Shown here: positions 1 to 9,119 of the stretch, in pieces | How the letters are laid out: every line of letters starts with the position of its first letter | Numbering within the stretch: position 1 is the stretch's first letter | Assembly: GCF_001949145.1 (NCBI RefSeq) | Contig: NW_019091355.1 | Coordinates: forward strand, 3,722,476-3,736,621 | DNA: 14,146 nt | Direction of reading: 5' to 3' | Origin: Acanthaster planci | Taxonomy: Eukaryota > Echinodermata > Asteroidea > Valvatida > Acanthasteridae | Notes under the pieces: model-generated | Seen by the model: only the letters and a program-made list of their open reading frames with translations | What the model was told of the DNA's origin: nothing | Databases searched by the model: none | Made by a program: the position numbers and the translations under genes

Positions 1-1159
1 TTTTGCCAGAAAAATTGCAACAACTACATGGATCTGGGTTCGCCTTGCCATCAGACTTTTGCTGAGATGTACACAATTGTTTGAAGGTCTTCTTTTAAAG
101 TAAAGTTGGGCTTTTTCCTCATTTTTTGACAGAAAACTTATGAGAAAATCTTATTCAGCAAGACTTTCCTATCAGACCATTAAAATTTAAACACAAACGA
201 ATGAAATCCCCCTAAAATAAACAAGAGCCCCCTTTTAACTTAGCTTGTGACCTCTGAAAATTGAGATGATCCAGAATGGAAATACCCTTTATATTCCCCT
301 GATACATTTAATCACTGATGCAACATAGTTCATATGCATGTTTGACATTCACTGCATGCCCGCAATTTTAAGTGACTGTTATGTGTTAAGTTCATAACTG
401 ACAGCGAAACCCCATGCATGTTTTAATGGACTTGGAGAGTGCAATACCAAACATATCAGAAGTATCTTCAAAACCAGTAGCACTGCAGTCTTTACAAAGT
501 TCACAGCAAGGGTAATTAGGAATAATACTGCCAAAATGGTGCTGATACTGTAAATTGATAGCACATGTACAGTCTATAGGCCTGCAGTATGTAGGCCTAC
601 ATGCGTACCTTGTACGTTCTAAGTACACCGGGCACATACTTGGTGCACAGTGTGCGTTAGAGTACGGCCATTTTGAGCCATTCGTGTCCTTCACGACAGC
701 TCAAATTTCGCTGTTTCTCTGACCGCACAATGGCGATGCCAGCCATTGAGCTAGGCGACATGACTCTCCATGACTTGCACGTGCAAAATGGAGGGGCCTT
801 AGCAGCGCTGTCAGCCGCCAAAACCACCAGGTCATCGCGTTTACTGAGTCATACTATGCCATTTACACGGTACAACACAGCGGGTATTATGTACAGCACA
901 CAGGCAATCCAATAGCCGTGCCATGCCGCGTTTCCACGGTACACACATTACGTACCTTCACCAACGGGGAGTCCATGGAGTTTCTTAGCCCGTCCGTCCT
1001 TACTCGAATCGGCATAGTCGCTGGGTCCCAGCCGCTTATTCCTCTGTAGTAAAGACAACAAGCGAGAATAAGTTGGTTTTGGGGTAGTTTGGGATGCCAG
1101 GGACCGTTCAGGGGTGGTTTGGACCGTCAGTGGGGTCTATAGGGAATGGGGAAACGTAC
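1..1159 (-). other. 5' part of TCF/LEF intron 1 (runs off the left edge)
   Basis: This is transcribed from the minus strand if the exon call is right. I looked on that strand for the next family segments, such as the Arg/Pro/Ser-rich stretch, the YPFIMIPDL-like motif and the HMG box, and found none. Open frames at 379-694 (minus) and 673-915 (plus) have no recognisable motif and are treated as chance. The part next to the exon (about 700-1150) is GC-richer than the rest and may carry promoter-proximal regulatory sequence. It contains a GCCGCCA at 814-820 and a 14-bp palindrome at 589-602. Confidence 0.7.
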
Positions 1160-1162
1160 CTG
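1154..1162 (-). other. 5' splice site (donor) of TCF/LEF exon 1
   Basis: On the minus strand the exon ends CAG at 1162-1160 and the intron begins GTACGT at 1159-1154. CAG|GTACGT is close to the metazoan donor consensus. It sits exactly where the family-like Ser-rich coding sequence stops, and read-through reaches a stop after ten more codons. The intron is phase 0. As I recall, vertebrate TCF genes also have an intron shortly after the beta-catenin-binding segment. Confidence 0.85.
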
Positions 1163-1378
1163 TGAACTTGTGCTTGATTTGTTGGAGCCACTACTCGAGC
1201 ATTCCCCCTCGTACGCGTTCACCAGGCTGGACTTCTCGTCGTTGAGATGGTCGAAAGATTCCCGGACTCCCACAGCATTCTCGCTGATTTTCTCCTCCTG
1301 TTCTCCTTCGGTGTGGTAGGTCTTGGTCTCGTCCGGGGGCCCATCGTCTTCGCCACTACGGCTGGGCTGCCCTGGCAT
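1160..1378 (-). CDS. TCF/LEF: TCF/LEF transcription factor, first coding exon (N-terminal beta-catenin-binding domain), partial gene
   Basis: This exon encodes 73 residues, starting MPGQPSRSGEDD. TCF/LEF proteins are nuclear HMG-box factors that recruit beta-catenin to Wnt target genes and Groucho repressors when Wnt is off. Residues about 16-34 contain PPDE followed by EGEQEEKISEN, and residues 49-54 read KSSLVN; together these are the family's N-terminal beta-catenin-binding signature. D16, E17, E24, E26, E28 and E29 have the same numbering as in human TCF7L2, from family knowledge. F21 is Tyr here, and the segment before KSSLV is four residues longer. A Ser-rich tail (residues 61-72) leads to the splice donor after Q73, in phase 0. 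The ATG (1376-1378) is supported by an in-frame TAA at 1394-1396 and an A at -3. Exons for the Groucho-binding region, HMG box and any C-clamp are not in the window. Whether it is the single invertebrate TCF or a paralogue cannot be told. The family call is firm. Confidence 0.93.
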
Positions 1379-1393
1379 TGTACGGCCCGGGTT

Positions 1394-1525
1394 TTAAAAA
1401 AATCCACGGGAGGAAAAAAATCGCGGCGAAACCGTTTCAAGTTGACTCCACTTTCTTTCCACGTCCCACGTCAATGAACCCCAACCATTCAGTTGTGTAC
1501 AGACGCAAAGGCGACCGGCCAACAT
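1394..1525 (-). other. Possible upstream ORFs in TCF/LEF leader
   Basis: A minus-strand ATG at 1525-1523 opens a 43-codon frame ending at the TAA at 1396-1394, in frame with and just upstream of the TCF start. A second ATG at 1488-1486 opens a five-codon frame, MVGVH, ending at 1471. If transcription begins upstream of 1525, both would be in the leader and could lower translation of the main frame. The 43-residue product has no recognisable motif and is not proposed as a functional protein. Confidence 0.3.
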
Positions 1526-1544
1526 CAAAAGACTCGGCGCCCTG

Positions 1545-1554
1545 TGATTGACAG
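1545..1554 (+). promoter_or_regulatory. PBX-PREP/MEIS (TALE) decamer
   Basis: TGATTGACAG exactly matches the known composite site bound by PBX with PREP or MEIS partners. It lies about 170 bases upstream of the TCF/LEF ATG and 30 bases from a CCAAT box. The match is direct; occupancy is inferred. Confidence 0.5.
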
Positions 1555-1583
1555 CCGGCCGTGTCAGCTGGGGGCCAGTGTAG

Positions 1584-1588
1584 CCAAT
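1584..1588 (+). promoter_or_regulatory. CCAAT box (NF-Y-type) in TCF/LEF promoter
   Basis: The context AGCCAATCA (1582-1590) fits the extended NF-Y consensus. NF-Y sites work in either orientation and are typically tens to about a hundred bases from the transcription start. Confidence 0.5.
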
Positions 1589-1668
1589 CAATTAACGAAG
1601 CATTCTGTGATGTCATGCACACCAGATTAATATTAACTACATTTCCGCCGCGATTGAAGGCCAACTGA

Positions 1669-1673
1669 CCAAT
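1669..1673 (+). promoter_or_regulatory. Second CCAAT box
   Basis: The context GACCAATCG is a second NF-Y-type core in the same orientation, 85 bases from the first. The flank is less ideal than in the 1584 copy. Confidence 0.35.
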
Positions 1674-1720
1674 CGTGTGTCGATCAGCTTGATTTATGTG
1701 GGATTATAATGAATATGGAG

Positions 1721-3289
1721 TAAAATTCCAGACATTCCAAGCCCCTGATACGGCCGCTGCTAAGGCCAGCGTGCGGTATCCAGTCCGCCTGCTAGATAAA
1801 CAAGTGATTTTCTGTGCGCAGTCTAGTTGAGGATGCCTTCTAGTTTCTTGATGGCGCGATACTATACATCGGCGATCAAAAAAAATATACAAGATGTTTC
1901 GAGAGGGAAGCGGCATCAGGGTGCTAATCGTATGCAAATGTATGAAAATACTTTGGCAGTGCTTAAAGCGTTACACACAGCGCAATACTACTGAGTAATT
2001 CCTGCTAATTGCAGTGATTTAGGAAAGGTGTGACCCAGACGCTTAATAACCCATCGGCAAATTAGCTGATTAACGAAGTCTGGCAGTGCAAGTCGGCCAT
2101 ATCACCCTAAATACAAGCCCCAGGATCAGACAGTGAAATCACACCGCACCGGCTAAACACTCAGCAGTGTGTGTGCGCCCGAGACCGGATGTACCAGCAG
2201 CGCGTGAACTTGAAATAAACAGACATGGAACACTTCGTGCGCCGTGTCAGTCATAATCTTATCAAGTCGCATATCTCGGTAGTCAGGATTTAGTATGGTG
2301 CGATAGGGGCTTTGTCACATCTATGGACTTATTAAAGGCACAAGGCAGGATTTATTAAGGGAAAGCTGGCGTCTAGCCTCGCCAGGATATCATATTTGTA
2401 TAAACACAGGCCACTGATTTATTATTCCCCCAAAAGTTCTGGATCGTTCCTACAGGAAAGATACAGAACTACACACTGGAATATACAACAAAGCTTCTAA
2501 ATATCTGTGTTTTTAAGAAAGCATGATTATCTGCGTTCTCTTTTCAGTGGTAGATCAATATAGGATTACATGTATAGCTGTCTAACGATGATGGAAACAT
2601 GATGGCATCATAGTGATGACTACCACCACTAATATTAACTTTGCAGTTAAGCAAATATTTGTGTTTTTGTTCAAGGTATTTACAATGTCTGGGTGTTAAT
2701 GACAAATACAGAGTAGACCTATCATAAAATGTGAATTGAATTATTATAATGTAATATTAATAAATAGCATTTGATAGATGGAATAAAACGACATTTTTTC
2801 TGTAACAAGTGTAACTAAAGCAGTGTTTTCAGGTAGGTTAAATGCGCAGTCATTATCTACTGACTGTCCGTTACTTAATTACGAGTCGCAATAACACATC
2901 TTGCCATTACATTTTGCTTGTTCGCAAAAGTCATTTCGTCCTTAATGATAGAATTTTTCTCCCTTGACTACTATTATTTCACCCTATCAATATGAACATT
3001 TTTGCAAAACTTATTGCTTGCGGTAAGTGAAATAAGGCAGGTGCATTATGTCAAAAGCCTCTTGTTCCTGGTATTAATTTTCAAAAAATCTACAATGGTC
3101 GTTCTGCTAAAGGGGTCGTGTCGCGTTGAACAACCTCAAGCTCCATTTCATAAAGAAAACAAAACAAGACAAAACACGGAGATTGATGATGTCAGCTTTT
3201 GCTCCACCCTACTTCAGGGTTGAGCCACCATGTTAAAAAAGTGACATTGGGGAAAGCGAAAATAAGATCAAAACAACAGTATCGCAGGG
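1721..3289. other. AT-rich upstream flank without visible genes
   Basis: Stops are dense in all frames and no exon-like coding is seen. The stretch from about 2400 to 3000 is strongly AT-rich, with many TAATATTA-like words. A T-box half-site, AGGTGTGA, lies at 2026-2033. I see no tRNA and no transposon termini. Confidence 0.6.
2026..2033 (+). promoter_or_regulatory. T-box half-site
   Basis: AGGTGTGA is the canonical half-site for Brachyury/Tbx proteins. A related TGACACCT occurs far away at 7356-7363. A single octamer is weak evidence of function. Confidence 0.2.
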
Positions 3290-3660
3290 TTTGTGAATCG
3301 GTAACTTGGGACGAGTCAACCATCACGCCCGCCTCCCACACACGCTCTGCTGACCGATTTCTAAATCCTACTTTTTCCTTCTTTATAGAGACAGAATTAT
3401 TTCTTCTCGGCAATTCGTAGTCGTGGTAGTTGGCGCGTTTTGTGGTTGAGTGGTTTTGTTATTTATCGAGCGGGAGAGAGTGTGTCGAAATTAATTTGGA
3501 GTGGCATGAGAGAGCAGGCCTCGCGTGTACGACGGAGGGGCAAAAGGAGGGCGAACGTGGGGGGGGGGGAGGAGGCGGGCGATGAGCTCAAATTCGCCCA
3601 TGGTCCGAGACAGCCTAGGGTGCTACCTGAACTCAGCGGTGTGTACTTTTTTGCCATTTG
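3290..3660. other. GC-richer island with G11 tract
   Basis: This island contrasts with the AT-rich DNA on both sides and contains an 11-base G run at 3559-3569 followed by a purine-rich stretch. Plus-strand frames crossing it (3440-3893) encode Arg/Gly-rich peptides with no domain, typical of chance translation of GC-rich DNA. It could be a cis-regulatory module; no exon is supported. Confidence 0.3.
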
Positions 3661-4109
3661 CTGGTCAGCTGGAACCGCTACTATTAGCCTTTATAAAACC
3701 CGAAATGTTTGCTTTAAAATGGAAGTCATTATTACTTTCCTGTACACTCAATGACTCCAGGTATTTCTTATACGTTTGTCGCTTGAATTTTGAAGTAAAA
3801 GATGGCTCGTCAGCCAGTTCCACAATTTCTGATGGCAGAATTTGGCTTTCTGCGGAAAAAAAATCGTCGATTGCAACATATTTGGAAAACTAATCTGTAT
3901 CAAAAATGTTTTCATTCAAAATCTTTATAAACGCAATTACCTGATTGTAATTCTGAACCGATTTGACAATTTTTCACAATTTTTTGATCAGCTGCTCTTT
4001 TTAACTGTTACTGGGGTATAGATAGATAGCCAAAAAATTAAATTAAGATTTGCTTATACTGAAAGAAATTTCAGTCATTTTGGAGATTTAATGGGACACT
4101 TGTAAATGC
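3661..4109. other. AT-rich segment, no gene seen
   Basis: This segment is rich in A and T runs. The only structure noted is a perfect 7-bp inverted repeat, ACTGAAA/TTTCAGT, around GAAA at 4058-4075. It is probably chance. Confidence 0.4.
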
Positions 4110-4440
4110 TTTTGTTGAAGCACAACACGTCCGCCAAGCGAACAGATCAAAGGCCGGGCAAATGACTACGCACTATTGGGGGCGCTGTTTCATTTGCGCG
4201 ACGTTGGGGGGGGTGATATTAGACTGCGAATGAATCTCTGATGTTGGACTGGAGCTGGGCCTGTGCCACCCCAACAGAATGTGTACGTGGGAACACGCTG
4301 GGATTTGACATAGCCAGGGTTCAGGTAGCCTGGTTTGGACACGGCTTCGGCCGAGTTACCTGGCTGTACCCACAGCTAACACGCATGCGTCCCTTGGAGA
4401 TGGCTCGGGAATCTGCGTTCTAGCACCTGGCCAAGTAATT
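4110..4440. promoter_or_regulatory. Candidate cis-regulatory module with TCF and Su(H) sites
   Basis: This GC-richer island begins with TCCGCCA (4130-4136), one mismatch from the TCF helper element. Seven bases later comes AGATCAAAGG (4144-4153), a full match to the high-affinity TCF/LEF consensus. A CTCF-like TGGGGGCGCT lies at 4177-4186 and a Su(H)/CSL site CGTGGGAA at 4286-4293. The short plus-strand frame at 4241-4423 has no recognisable domain. The motifs are read directly; enhancer function is inferred. Confidence 0.35.
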
Positions 4441-5340
4441 TAGACGCAGCCCAACTCTTAATACACAGCTTAAATACTGCTGGTGTTTTTAACTGGTGTA
4501 AGTGTATCAACCTGAGAGACCCGAGACTCGGACACTAGCTGTTGCCTGTGATTTTGATTTTTTTCCCAGGATGCACTTTCATGCAGATATGATAAATAAA
4601 AAGGGGCCGTTAAAGGGGTTTCCCTTGTTCAAGAGAAAGTTTTGCTTGTTGGTTGGTTGGTGGGGCAGAGGGGCTTGAAGGAATTTCTGCAATGGTCAGT
4701 GTTATGGTGAGCTGAGCACTGAACACGAATTTCATGAGGGCATGTCTCCTCCTATTTTTACATGAAATATATAATTATAAATATTACTATAAATAAATAA
4801 TTTTAGTCACATTAAGTGGGTCCAATGGAACTTTCAATGGGAATGCACAAACTTAAAATCAACTTTCATGATTGTACAATGATCACACACTCATCGCGAG
4901 ACGCTCCACTAAGTACACGAAATTGTCCAACGCCACATCGGTCCACACAAAATCCGTTCATCGCCGAGAAGAAAAATCAGGAGATCCAAAACATGACAAA
5001 CAGCAAAACGATTTTTTGGAATGTTTATGTTATGTCAGAACTGAAGACAGTGTCTGTGTGCACTCAATAATTTTGAAGGGACATTTTGCAGTGGTGAAAT
5101 AACAGCATGCTGTTCTTATAATACGTAGGATAAAAGATTATAAGAGAATTGGCAGTTGCTGAAAGAAGATTTCACGCGGTGCGAGCGATTACAAGAAGGA
5201 AGAATCTAATGGTGATAATGGGTCTCTCCGCGGTGCCCGTTAGCACGGACACCCTACCAGGTGCTTCAGGCCCCCGCAAACAAGACTCGCTGGCCCATCA
5301 TTTTTCCCCTCTCTCTCGCAGTCCCTTTTAGATTTAAGTC
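4441..5340. other. AT-rich flank, no gene seen
   Basis: The stretch around 4758-4805 is almost pure A/T. A perfect 14-bp palindrome, AACAGCATGCTGTT, lies at 5101-5114. The open frames at 4816-5102 and 5149-5331 show no domain and begin at unremarkable ATG contexts. Confidence 0.5.
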
Positions 5341-5910
5341 TTGAGTCCAATTACGCGTCATATTTCGTGAAGCATGATGGCGATTATCGGTGACCATACA
5401 TAAACCTGCATTGTTAAAGGCGCGGCTAAATCTGACGGCGGTGTAGGACGGGCTGCGTGCTGCCGAGGCGACGTGTACTTTTCAACACTGCCGCGTCCAT
5501 GCATGGGGGGGGGAATCCAAAACGAGATTCGGCGCTGCGAACGAAATATACAACGACGGAGACTGGCGAAATGGAGGCAGGTACGATCTAAAAAGCCAAA
5601 CAACACGGCATCAGGCTGGCTCGCAGACTGAGAAGGAAAAGAGCGCTGGATAGAGAAGAGAGGAGAGGAGAGAGAGATGTGGAAGTTGTGAGGAAAAATC
5701 GATGAAGATGTGATGTCGATGACCCGAAGTAGGGAGACGAGCATATAGCGGGGTTAAGTCTGTCTTATAACTGGTGATATTGGACCGCGCGCATGAGACA
5801 AGACGGGGGGGGCTAGACCGTGCTTTGACGGCGGCGTGCGGAGGGGCACAAACCACGGCTGCATCATCAACGGCATCAGTTCATGCACGAACGCGTCTGC
5901 TGTGGCATCG
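5341..5910. promoter_or_regulatory. GC-richer island with purine tract and CTTTGAC/CGGCGGC pair
   Basis: The island carries a G9 run (5505-5513), a 26-base uninterrupted purine tract (5652-5677) and a G8 run (5805-5812). A CTTTGAC core at 5823-5829 abuts CGGCGGC at 5829-5835. The 128-residue minus-strand frame at 5358-5744 owes its length to reading the purine tract as Ser/Leu-rich peptide and has no domain. Regulatory status is inferred. Confidence 0.3.
5652..5677 (+). repeat. GA-rich purine tract
   Basis: There are 26 uninterrupted purines, mostly GA and GGA units. Such tracts can bind GAGA-type factors or form triplex DNA; here it is simply a low-complexity repeat. Confidence 0.7.
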
Positions 5911-6720
5911 TCACCGTACCAGTCAAGCTTTTATTCTTGCCTTCAGGGAAAATTTTGAACTCAAAATAAGCTGTGTACGAAACATCCGAACGAAATTCGT
6001 TTCTTGTTGTCAGCTTTTGGTCCATATTGCTTTGCAAAGCTAATCTAAAGTGTAAACTGCGTTAAAATTAGTCCTAATTATCTTAACGTCCGACCTACGA
6101 TTATGACCATTAAAAGTGCTCTAAAAGAAACGCGGAAAACCTAGGATAGGCGTCTTTGGAAAGACATGTGCAGTTAAACTGAATAAAGAATGTCTTTGGT
6201 TGTTTGCGACAATTGTCCGTAAGCGTCAGGAGTGATGAGCGCAGTCACACGGGAAAACTGACGGGGGTTGAGTCCATGGTTGGCAATTTCATAAGCCGAG
6301 TTTGGTCTGTGCGATTACTTTGAACGTTCGACCAAAGGTTTACGAGACTAAAGCGTGGACAGAGCTAGGGGGACCTGTACGTCACTCACTGCTTTATGAC
6401 ATCGCACTGTACACGCGTCGAAGAGACACAAGCGAGCTATATAGATAATCATATTTATCATCATTTCAGAGGATGAACCCGAGCCATTTGCGTCGCAAGC
6501 TTGAGACACCTCCAAAATCGCTCGATATCATCACCCCGTGAGTCCATTGTGGCGCACTCGCCAAGAGCTGGTTTTGACAGCAGATCTTTTCTTCTGACAG
6601 ACGGCACTCCTCTTGTCCTCCTGCCCGTGTCGCGACTCCAACTCACCGGGGCGCAGTCCGGGTTGGCGCGGTGGGTGTCAACGGAGTGGCGCCTGGCAAG
6701 AGAGTGACAGAAGAGAGACG
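5911..6720. other. Non-coding flank; GC-richer from about 6230
   Basis: The first 300 bases are AT-leaning and featureless. From about 6230 to 6720 the sequence becomes GC-richer and could be a regulatory module. A TCF-type CTTTGAA occurs near 6316. The 119-residue minus-strand frame at 6461-6820 and the plus frame at 6501-6707 show no domain. Confidence 0.35.
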
Positions 6721-7370
6721 AATGCACGGGCAACACTAGATCCCTGAGATTGGCACAGAGTGATCGTACTTCCTTAAAGGAGAATATTTTCCCCTCAGGC
6801 TTGTTATAATGGATCGCCATTTTGCATGTTTGTGACGCTGATAAATTGCCAACCCAACAAAAGAAACCTCTGCTCTTTTGAAGGAATTTGAAAGGACAGG
6901 AACTGGTCCTGAATTAAACAAACCCTATTATTTTAGGTGTATTATTAAAACTGTGGTTAACGCTATCACAGAACCAGGGTACAGTATTAAGGTAGCGCCG
7001 GAAACAACAGCGTGTTAAATTGAGCGTTTCTGTAGAACAGCAAACACAAGAGAAAGTGGAAACCAGTGAATCATTTGTATTTCAGTTATTTTTCCTGTTT
7101 CCGAAAACAACCGTGCTCAGACGCCAATGAAAAGACGTCGCTATATCTCCCAGATATATTTAAATCCAAGAAAGCGTCATTGGTAGTCCCGAAAAACGAA
7201 CGGAGTATTCCATTAAAATTAAACTATGCTCTTTGGAACCAGTGCTGCAAACATCCATCTATTCTCATAAAAATTGATTTTGCTGGTCTTAACCCGTATC
7301 CCGGCAGTGGTACACCATACCAGTTTTTGGGCTTTAAATTTGAACATTGACATCGTGACACCTCTTCAGG
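6721..7370. other. AT-rich flank, no gene seen
   Basis: I saw no exon, tRNA or repeat family. The plus-strand frame at 7066-7350 has no recognisable motif. A T-box-like TGACACCT lies at 7356-7363. Confidence 0.45.
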
Positions 7371-7640
7371 TTCCCATTCTAGCGATCCACATTGTCACTG
7401 CCGTCTACGATTCGGCGGGGTCAGGCACCAGACGACGTGCCGACAAAGTGCAAATCGAAAGGCGGATATCTGAGTCTGCGCTACGATCGAAAACCTCGCG
7501 CCCGCTCGGCAGCTGGTATCACGGGGCTGAATTGAAGTTTGCCAGACGCGTGAAAGGGCTTTGAGAACCCCGAGGCATCGACCGCGGGTGGGTGCGAAGG
7601 GTGGAGAGCCTGGGAGGGGACGAGGACGAAGTGAGGGGCC
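7371..7640. other. GC-richer island
   Basis: This is a compact island rich in CpG (for example around 7405-7510), flanked by AT-rich DNA. Read in the plus frame that ends at 7564 it gives a basic peptide with no domain. It is a possible regulatory module on composition only. Confidence 0.25.
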
Positions 7641-9119
7641 GGAAGGGTGCGTTGAAAAACCTTTGAGAATTCTTACTGGAGAGATTAATGGTGTTAACGA
7701 AGTGTAGTTCGAGTCCTCTTCATGGTCTCCTAATAAGTGTACAAAAATATGTTATGATAAAGGGAAGTAAAGTAATAAATCTCAGGACAGGACTGAAGGG
7801 GATGATTAATGGGCTCTTAGGAACTGCTGGAACTGTGGAATACAAGGTGCTTTGGCGAAGGGAAAATCCGAATTATATGCGAGAATTCGAATGCTCGTTC
7901 ATCTTTACCAAGTCGTGTGCCAAAAAAAGGCTCCGTCTTAATGTTGTGTCTAGTGCTGGCAGGTCTAGTCGGTCTTATCCAGTTCAGTATATATAGGCTC
8001 ATGCTGACGGAAGACGCAGCCTAGCCATAGCTCAGGAAACCCGTTTCAGACGCGGCCTTAATTTCACTAGCAATTGCTCAAAGTACGAGTTGACAGGATT
8101 ATTAATTCCTACTGTACTTTCTTCAGAGCCATGTAATAGGATTTTTATGACTTGCATTCGTGAAGCACAGCTTTATTTACATTTTGCGATGACTTTTCAC
8201 CTACCTTGTAGCAATAAAAGGGAGAAATTTAAACATTGTTGATTTTATGCTAATGAAACTTTCATATTCATAAGCCAAAGTGCGACGTCATTCAAGGCAG
8301 AACAGCAGTGTATCAATAGCTTTGTGTACAAACACTTTTCTACATTTTCTTTGGAGTAGGTTCCGCCATGGTTTTCATGTAAAACAGATTGCTTGGTCAA
8401 TAGTAGTGGCCACTATTTCTTCAAAACATTGTAGGTAAGTGATTTTGATGGGCTACTTTTTGAATTGGTCTTTGACGAGGAAGGCCTTGTATGACAACAT
8501 GAAAATAGCGTCCTCGTGCACATATTAATTAATGACAGTATTTTCCCAAGCTCTGAAAAACTACCATTTTCTTTTCAGTTTCGATGTAAAAAAATTTCGG
8601 ACCTTTCAGACTGTGTTCTTGTAACCCACAGTTATACGTGAAAACAGGTTGAATATTTATTAAATATCTACCGCGTGTTTCCTTTAAAGTTTAAGTGTGA
8701 GCCCGGAAAAACACTCGACGGCAGCTCCGGGTGATGGTGGCCGTTGGTGGCCCTGATGATGACAGAGATGACATCGATGATGTTAGTTCTGGTGATGTTG
8801 TGATGAGGGTGGCTATTAGGGGGGCTTTGGTGGCGACATCCAAGCAGGTAATGCTGATCCGGTACGGTTGTGACATCGTAAAAATAATGTTCAAGCATGT
8901 TGCATGATGTTTATTCTACCTGTCAAAAAAAACTCACAAAGAGAAGAGAGTATAGATGTTACCGAAAGATAATAAATTAAAATTGAGAAAGACGCGTGTA
9001 CAAAGGCTCGGAATTACACCCCAAGAGAAATAAATAAACATAAGCTGATATTTAACCACATATGTCAGTGATGGATGTCATGAATATGGCTCCAGAAACA
9101 TAACGACTTGTAGTAACAT
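7641..9119. other. AT-rich flank with a GAT/GGTG-rich tract
   Basis: No convincing exon is seen; the plus frame at 7688-7996 has no domain. A degenerate GAT/GGTG-rich stretch at 8731-8832 is the only structure of note, and the minus-strand His-rich frames at 8668-8898 arise from it. Confidence 0.45.
8731..8832 (+). repeat. Degenerate GATG/GGTG-rich tract
   Basis: GATG, GGTGG and TGATGATGAC words recur imperfectly through about 100 bases. This looks like an old, decayed trinucleotide or tetranucleotide repeat. Confidence 0.5.

Larger units (their letters stand above)
1379..1720 (-). promoter_or_regulatory. 5' leader and probable proximal promoter of TCF/LEF
   Basis: The segment directly upstream of the TCF/LEF ATG is GC-rich near the start codon. 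It carries CCAAT boxes at 1584-1588 and 1669-1673, a PBX-PREP/MEIS decamer at 1545-1554 and a CRE-like TGATGTCA at 1608-1615. An E-box CAGCTG lies at 1565-1570. A TATA-like ATTATAAT reads on the minus strand near 1704-1711. No transcription start can be fixed from sequence alone. If the TATA-like element is used, the leader would be roughly 300 bases. A 5' UTR intron cannot be excluded. Promoter status is inferred from position and motifs. Confidence 0.5.

Noticed and set aside
1219-1440. Minus-strand frame overlapping the TCF exon
   Set aside because: It begins at TTG rather than ATG and is an out-of-frame reading of the leader and exon.
1247-1477. Plus-strand open frame across the TCF exon
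   Set aside because: It is the antisense shadow of the TCF exon and its leader, with no recognisable domain.
3443-3453. TGGTTGAGTGG, an A-box-like sequence
   Set aside because: No acceptable B-box or T-arm follows at tRNA spacing, so neither a tRNA nor a tRNA-derived SINE is supported.
4058-4075. ACTGAAA-GAAA-TTTCAGT hairpin
   Set aside because: A 7-bp stem is common by chance in AT-rich DNA; no microRNA-like precursor length or known mature sequence.
5358-5744. 128-residue minus-strand frame, near the longest in the window
   Set aside because: Much of its length comes from reading a purine tract; Ser/Leu-rich with no domain.
6885-6898. AATTTGAAAGGACA, repeated exactly at 14120-14133
   Set aside because: A 14-bp match between two places in 14 kb is within chance, and similarity does not extend beyond a few bases.
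7695-7708. AGTTCGAGTCC, B-box-like
   Set aside because: The five bases on each side do not pair as a T-stem.
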